From: Rhizophlyctis rosea
Taxonomy: Eukaryota; Chytridiomycota; Chytridiomycetes; Rhizophlyctidales; Rhizophlyctidaceae
Direction of reading: 5' to 3'
Assembly: GCA_027596075.1 (NCBI GenBank)
Contig: JADGJC010000216.1
Coordinates: forward strand, 1 to 64,000
DNA length: 64,000 nucleotides
The notes under the pieces were generated by a model. It searched no databases, had not been told where the DNA came from, and saw nothing but the letters and a program-made list of their open reading frames with translations. Numbering within the stretch: position 1 is the first letter of the stretch; each line of letters begins with the position of its first letter. This document shows positions 57,873 to 64,000 of this stretch, one piece after another. Position numbers and translations under genes: made by a program.

Positions 57873-58366
57873 CCTCACCGCCAACAGAGGAGAACTTGGA
57901 AGACATGATTCACCTCACGTAAATCAGCTATGCGTTCTTTGCCCCTTTTCCAGGCGGCGCTCATCCGAAGACATGCCGAACGGGAGAATAGGGTTGGATG
58001 GATGATCACCCTTTTGTCGAGAGGTTCGAGCGCCGCGCAAAACGTCTGCAGGGGAGTTCATGTCTTGACGTCCTGAGGGTGCCCTTGACCACTGGCATCG
58101 TACGAATGCGACGAACGGCGTGATATGGGCCATTCAACTGTGTGCAGTTGGAGGGTAGAATCTGGTAGATCCTCGTTATAGGGACGAAGCGACATCAAGG
58201 GATGTAGTAAGACTTTGAAAAGGAATATTGATCCTGTTAAAAACATTTGATAAGCCCCAGATGCTCCAAAACATATTGACGAGTCCACTGATTGCACATT
58301 TTCTTTTTCTTGGTATGCACGCATCATTTAGTGACTCTGATTTGCGGGGTTAGATTTCGGACCTCC

Positions 58367-58388
58367 ACAGCGGAGTGGAACGGACGAC
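58367..58388 (+). repeat. dispersed repeat cacagcggag-y-ggaacggac, copy 1
   Basis: This roughly 20-base word recurs at 58931-58950 with one C/T change. No longer match is seen around the two sites. Confidence 0.5.
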
Positions 58389-58930
58389 GCCGTGATGACA
58401 TATGGCCGGGCAAGGTGAGGTATTGACGGGATGCGAACATTTCGTTTTTTGTGCGTCAGGGGCAGCACACGCATCATCTCGTTTCGGGAAATGAGAAAAA
58501 GGTGCTCCAAAATAACCAAGCAATATATCAGCCGTTTGACTCATAATTACATGATGCTTGACGGTTGGAATTGGGAAAGGGACGCCTTCATCCAAATTAT
58601 GCATATTGATTATTGAGACCCCATACAAAATCCATGCAGACCGCACGATGGAGGGGTTGGCAGAACGGGCCTCCATCAAACTTCTCTTAGATCGACGATT
58701 CGGTCGACATGAGATATAAATGTGATGCTCGATGAGTTCATCATCCGCTCTTCAAACATGTGGGGCGTACGACGAGTTTCGCTGCGTTTTGCGACCTCAA
58801 TCGGAGGCCGTTGACTTTGAGGGGCTTTTATCATGATTCTTGAGTCAGCTTCTTTTGCTTCATTGGAGGCCCTGTTGGGTCTTCCGGCTGGCATAGCCAG
58901 AGGGTATGATACCGTCTACGACTAGATTAG

Positions 58931-58950
58931 CACAGCGGAGCGGAACGGAC
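58931..58950 (+). repeat. dispersed repeat cacagcggag-y-ggaacggac, copy 2
   Basis: Partner of the site at 58367-58388. Just downstream is a perfect gaggaacattcctc palindrome (about 58961-58974). Confidence 0.5.
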
Positions 58951-60032
58951 TATGACCCGGGAGGAACATTCCTCCCCTCGCCATGGAAGTACATGCATCC
59001 GAATCTGATGCTGATTAGTCAGGTCCAAAATTGAAACTGAGTAGTGCGCCTACCCTTCTGTTTCCCAAAGGGCGGAAAACTGCAGTGGTGATTCGGATGA
59101 GAACTCCAAGGGGCCAAGAGCAGCAGGTGTTGTCTTCCGGATGTTCATTTCATCAAAGAATAAGCTGCGCAGAAGTTCTACATCATGATTTGATGCTCAT
59201 TGTTGTTGGAGGCAGTGGGCCGTATACGTGTACGTTTGCCGTCGCTGGTGCGAACAATTCGTTTTTGTTGTTTTGGGGGGGGGCTCAGCACGGCGGCGCA
59301 AAAAGAACCCTCTCAAGATGGGTTCATATACCACGCAATTGATCACACGTCAAAATGGGCGATGTCCTCCACAGATAGTTTGCAGTGTTTGGGATTTAGC
59401 TTGACCCTCATATTAGACTTATGTGCATTATACACGTTCATGCAGACCGCCAATGACCGCACGAGCCGGTGGTTAATGGAACGATCGAACTGCAGTTTTC
59501 TCTGTGTTGACGATCCCGTTGATGTTAGGGATGAAAATACCACGTTCAAGGCTTTGTAATCCACCCTCCAAAGGAGTAATGTGTCGACCAGTTTCTCTTC
59601 TTTTTGCGCCACAATAGCCTTATTTGTATATCGGCGGGAGTTTGCATCAATGGTTGGTGTGTCAAAAAAAATGGAAAGCCGCAACGGATCACCAGCTTGC
59701 ACTGGGGTTGTAAGCTCCAAGAGGCTCTCTTTGACATCATCGGCTGCTCCTTTTGACTCAAAGGGCGTTTGAGTTGGGGTTATCAATACCTTTCATGAGA
59801 TGAAAACGCACCCATATATCGAGTCTTGAACAGAGTGTGACGAAATTGGGCTGGTCGTACATACGCAGATGTCTCGCTTTCGCTCAACGCTCGTCTGTCA
59901 ATGGATGGCATTTTGCACGGGCGGAAAATACGACCGAAACTCAGGATCGTGCATTAGTCATGTCACCGAGTGTACCGGTGTCTTAGCTCAACATCGGAGG
60001 CCGAGTGCAGCTGGAAGAAGTGGTCATCGTAG

Positions 60033-60254
60033 TCCAGTACCTCAAGGGTACCCACAACCCCCCCCCCAGCAGGATACATCAGTCCATCACCGCACGGCTA
60101 CGCACGGGAAGACCCCGCTACGGCGGCTTCGGTGCCCACCAACAACGTCCCCGCGCACGATCCAACGCACCACAATACACCGATTCCACCAGAATCCCTA
60201 CCACAACCCACCAACGCTCCCGCTCCTCAGGCAGCGTATACAACCATGGAGTAG
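60033..60254 (+). pseudogene. isolated proline-rich coding-like fragment
   Basis: Right after an in-frame tag at 60030-60032, which could also be a splice acceptor, a 73-codon frame ends at TAG 60252-60254. It is rich in Pro, Thr, Asn, His and Ala, for example VPTTPPPAGYISPSPHGYAR and IPPESLPQPTNAPAPQAAYT. Base composition is markedly C-rich, like the 5' halves of exons in this window and unlike the surrounding spacer. It resembles the disordered cytosolic tail of a membrane or signalling protein. No partner exons were found upstream or downstream. It could be an orphan last exon of an undetected gene, or a relic. Confidence 0.35.
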
Positions 60255-61056
60255 ATTGTGGTCATTATCACTGCAACTGCCCTGCCGTTCGTGAAGGTTA
60301 GCGAAAACATTTGATATCATATAGTGAGTTGCGGTCACCCTCTGCGGTCCTCTAGAACGAACTGCCTGGACTGCACTGAATCCTGCATTGTTTCTCAGCA
60401 ACTTGAGAAATCATCCTCCGTGTCGAAAAGAGGTTTCTGTTTTTACCATGCCGCTTGCATCATACGACATCAGCCGAGAAAAGGCGATTCAGAATGTTGG
60501 AGGTCTCAAGACGAGTAATGAATGAGCACAACCTAACTCCTACGAATTAGGTTGATGGGGGCACATCTTTACCACCTTCGGACTAGAACCGTTGACGAGA
60601 GCAGATGGCAGCGTTACTCATGATCCTCACTGACATTTGTATTCGACAGCTATGGCTACCACCTTCCTGCCAATAGTTAGATGTGACCAAAAAATGAACT
60701 GCCAGAAGCGGATGTAGCGATCGAAGACAGGTTGTCAGCCTATGTTGTAGTGCGTCACGAGCGATAAGACCAATTCAACATCGTCAGGCATACAGCATGT
60801 TCTTGCCTTTTTGAGATGTTTTGAGAGGGAATCGGTCCGTTTCTGAGAAGTTTTGGGGGACGGAGATCTGGCATAGTTGTCATGTTTTACATCATAGTCC
60901 GATTTCAGCGTTCTTGCCACAATGCGCCGAATATCTCTGTTGGGCGCGGGCAGGATATCTTTCCCGCTGCGAATTCATATGTTTTTCTTGGTCATGTCAA
61001 GGGCATGAACTCAATATCAAACAAAACCCAAGTCGGGAAAACCGGGCTCCATCTAT

Positions 61057-61117
61057 TACGCGTTTGGTCATAGTGACAAGAAGGTTGTGGCGTCTGATCA
61101 TAGTGGCAAGAAGGTTG
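61057..61117 (+). repeat. tandem duplication, about 29-base unit
   Basis: Two adjacent units read gcgt(t/c)tg(g/a)tcatagtg(a/g)caag then aaggttg. They differ at only a few positions, so this is a recent duplication in spacer DNA. Confidence 0.75.
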
Positions 61118-62684
61118 CCATGAATTGTTGCGGTGTCCCAACGCAGACAATTCAAGACAAATTACAAGAATCCACACAATGCAGTCTTTGACAAGGAACG
61201 GCGGCACTCAAGCTCTTCTTCAGACTGGCGATCCCATTGATGTGAGGACCAAGTGTTTGTGCCCAGGAACTTCCATCGTCTGCTTTACGGATGTGTGTGG
61301 TAGCAATGCCCGTCTGCTTTTTCCGCCATAGGGGCTTTATGCTTTCGTAAGCCTCATGGCGGCGGGGTACATCACGTTGGAGAGATCCAACATCGGGATC
61401 AGCTTAGGTTGAGCCGGAAAGGATTAAAGCTGATTTTCTTCAAGGGATTCTTCTTGACGGCCTTTTCTGCATGACCGCGCATTCCGCGGGAACGTTGCAT
61501 TTACCGACGATCGAGTGAGGCTTTTGGTGGTCTAAGTGCCTGATCAATTGAGGCTTCCTTGGGCAAAGTTGCTGGAAAGGATGGATAAAGTGAAAAAGAA
61601 ACGATGCCATTGCATAAATGTGTTGCTGGAGGGCATTCGACGAACCCGTTGACCGACGACAGATGAATGCATTCAAATCATGTCAAACTATGAGGAGGTT
61701 AATAATGGCCGTACAGATGTCATGTACGCTTCTTTCATGAATTGTGGGTGAAATTGTTGAAGTTGGAAAAAATTTCTGACGAGATGGAGTCTTCTATATC
61801 AATATGAAGAGTCTCAAACAAAAGAGCTTCACCATCCCGAGTCCACGATTCACTATTGATCTACCTCAAGAAAAGTTGAGAGATGCACAGGATGAGATTT
61901 GGCTCATGCGTCTTGACTAACGAAGAAAATAAAAGGATGCGGTTCGTCTTGCTGAACAACATCTTTGGGCATGACAGGTGACCCATCATTGCCAATGGTT
62001 TGCAGACTTCCCAAGGGCAGAAGATCCAGGTGGTATGCCGTGGTCTGTCATCCATGTCTCAAATGAGCACATGTGGCCTCCGGATTCTGCAAAATGTGTC
62101 GACACTGGTCCTGTAGCCTTTCCTCGATGTGTAGTCCCAACTCTTGAGCTTCAAGTTGCAGGAGTACCAATGTTATGAATGTGTGATTGTACTTGCGTTG
62201 CTCCTGCGGTTCTAGCCACAATAGTTCAGAGCGCAAGAATCAAGGGTCAAGATAACTCAGTCGTAGAAGTAACTGAAGTAACATCCTGCCACTTCAGTGA
62301 CTGGAAACGTTTTCAATCTGTTGGTATTCATTACGACTTACTGCTATCGTTGACAGACTTAGGAATGTAAGATAAGCCTAACAATCAGAAATGCCGCAGG
62401 TTGCTGTAAACTTTAGTAACTTTGGTAATGGACATTTATGCGCAAGGACAGTCAGCGCGGAGAGCTCGGATGTAAGCGCAATGGATGCAAGGTGATGAAA
62501 TAGCCCTCTGTGATGAAATGAAGGATGCAACCAATGACGAAATCTCGTCCGCGTTCTATTTACATATGATTGCCGTTGATTGGGTGTTTTTAGTATGCCC
62601 TCCTCCGCCGTCTTCACTCGCTTGTGCTCGCCAATGTTTTGGGCGCACAGCTGCCGCATGGTGATTGACTATAGCAATTATGGG

Positions 62685-63875
62685 TCAGGAGGTATAGTAT
62701 TCCAACGCGGTGGCGGTTTCAAACTCGGAAGACCTTGCTTGGCTAAAGCAATCGATAGAGGAGTGCTCTGGTTTGGGCGACCAAAAGGAAGTCAGTGAGA
62801 ATACTCCGTGTAGACAGAACTTCTGTCTAGACCCTCGTTCCTCCATTATGCCAACAACGGACTTTTTTATGCAGACCTTCGTTTTTCCAGGGTAGAGTTT
62901 CGGTCGAAACACATCGAAGGGCTCCGACATGACTGTGGCCTCAACGGTGGCTTTCGCCGTGTGTTCATCCATAATCTTCGTGCAAGACGGTAATCTACAT
63001 TGTAATGTACGCCAAGTATGATACTATGAGGTGCTGCTGGCTCGTGCTTTGTATGAAAGGCTCTCTCACCTCGACCTTATATCCAGCAGCTGGAAGCGCA
63101 ATTTATAACACCCAGGCGCCCGAACGCTCAGATCCGGAAACACAAACAAGCATCTCTGCAATGCATGTTCGTCTTCTAGTATGCGAGAGGTGACGATGGT
63201 GGTGCCAACAAGGACCGCTAAGTTTTCACTGTCGCTCGGACGGCTGACCAGGTCGCGTGGAATCTGACCGGTCTCGTCGAATAGAGTGGCGCTGATAAGA
63301 AGGAAGGGAGAAGCCTCGGTGTCGGTACTGGGACGAAGTGCAAGAGAAAGGGGTCAAGCACGTGTTGTTGTTGCAGGTGAAAGGAGGCATAACTTTCATA
63401 CCAGGCGACCTCGTTGTTCTGGACGTCATACGTAAGCAACTCTATAATGGGCGCGGGGTCGATATGTCTTTTGTCCGCTGTATAGGAGGACATGTAAGAA
63501 CTCAACGGTCGTGCAAGTTGGTACTTCCGCGCGCGCCGCCGAACCGCTAACGTGAGCAACAACTACCCACTGCCTCGCCTTACCAAGGTTACTGAACCCG
63601 CAACACCTCGCGCGGACAGGGTGTTGCAGTATACGGAGACCATAGCCAGAAATACTCTTCGCGCCGGGTGCGCTGGTATTGCTCTCAATCGTCGATATGG
63701 AAGGTGGGGATTGCGTGTTTGGTAGCGACGACGGTCCAAAGGATGGCGACTGGGGAAATAGGTTCGGCTGATTAGCCACCAGTTCTTGGATCGACGGTAA
63801 GGGCCCACCTTCCCAGGTACTAGCGTCCGAGTTCTCAAGTTTCCCATGGTAACCAAGCGAATTATTGATAGACAT
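62685..63875 (-). CDS. velvet-domain regulator (about 301 aa, 4 exons; 5' end may extend off the window)
   Basis: Velvet proteins (VeA, VelB, VosA, VelC) are fungal transcription regulators of development, spores and secondary metabolism. Exons 63584-63875, 63432-63477, 63070-63327 and 62685-62994 join in phase. After a Pro/Ser-rich head with LPSIQELVANQPNLFPQSPS, the velvet domain runs YGLRILQHPVRARCCGFSNL, then DKRHIDPAPIIELL, DTEASPFLLISATLFDETGQ, NLAVLVGTTIVTSRILED, CLFVFPDLSVRAPGCYKLRF and VMSEPFDVFRPKLYPG. These match the family's Q-P-x-RARMCGF, DRRPIDPPPI, FPDLSVR-x-x-G-x-Y-x-LRF and FPG landmarks. ATG 63875 is the first in frame, but the frame stays open to the window edge, so an upstream exon is possible. 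The last 40 residues are not recognisable. I cannot place it in VosA, VelB or VelC. Confidence 0.85.
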
Positions 63876-64000
63876 GGCTGAACTATGGGGTCTGGGGCTC
63901 TTCAAACGGTATTGCTCTCCGGGTGATGAAGCTGAAGCAGAGAGGAGCAAGGTTTTGACAACTGGGTGGTTTGTCGCGACTGGAAATTTAGTAAAAACCG

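Larger units (their letters stand above)
55896..62684. other. gene-poor spacer, about 6.8 kb
   Basis: No complete gene was found. It contains several short tandem duplications and an isolated coding-like fragment at 60033-60254, listed separately. The longest other frame (59343-59786, minus, 147 aa) has no motif. T tracts of about 10-13 bases occur at 56308 and 57768. Confidence 0.5.

Noticed and set aside
59343..59786. 147-aa minus-strand ORF
   Set aside because: The frame opens without a good ATG context, and no domain or coding signature is seen.
1..64000. CRISPR arrays, operons or prokaryotic signals
   Set aside because: Spliceosomal introns and fungal gene families show this is nuclear fungal DNA. 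No array of regularly spaced repeats exists.

Overview
This window comes from a filamentous or zoosporic fungus and most likely a chytrid (Chytridiomycota). The genes are intron-rich, with short GT-AG introns: 19 exons in the coatomer beta-prime gene, 7 in NAD-isocitrate dehydrogenase and 4 in LSM1. There is a velvet-family regulator, and a family of F-box-like/helical-repeat proteins of a style I associate with chytrids. The phylum assignment is inference; fungal origin is firm. All splice models were joined by hand from sequence, checking reading phase at every junction.

Layout. 1-24 kb is accessory and gene-poor. It holds two or three tiny putative membrane proteins on the + strand (3701-4030, 6882-7046, 14103-14267) and a run of F-box or F-box-like genes all on the minus strand (8962-9783, 14886-16331, 21280-22284, and a frameshifted relative at 22546-23596). 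The long spacers carry two copies of a tRNA-like repeat, a MITE-like inverted repeat and a minisatellite. 25-36 kb is a compact minus-strand block: COPI coatomer beta-prime (25207-29307), an MFS transporter of the MFS_1_like type (30361-32069) and an ankyrin-repeat protein (33613-35601). 40.4-42.0 kb is a + strand orphan gene with four exons. 42-51 kb is decayed spacer with a short assembly gap (42689-42710), a duplicated block and a degenerate copy of the orphan gene's last exon at about 45.3 kb.

51-56 kb is a second compact housekeeping block: NAD-isocitrate dehydrogenase regulatory-type subunit (51056-53174), LSM1 (53734-54411), and, divergent from it, an OCA6-like phosphatase-fold protein (54805-55895). 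56-62.6 kb is spacer with short tandem duplications and an isolated proline-rich coding-like fragment near 60.1 kb. The window ends in a velvet-domain gene on the minus strand (62685-63875 or beyond).

The genes serve unrelated cell functions (vesicle coat, TCA cycle, mRNA decay, transport, developmental regulation, ubiquitin-ligase adaptors), so this is not an operon-like pathway cluster. The most unusual signal spans several genes: individual exons begin C-rich on the coding strand and switch to G-rich toward their 3' ends. It is strong in most of the larger exons and weak in LSM1 and the velvet gene. I used this signature as extra evidence for or against doubtful ORFs.
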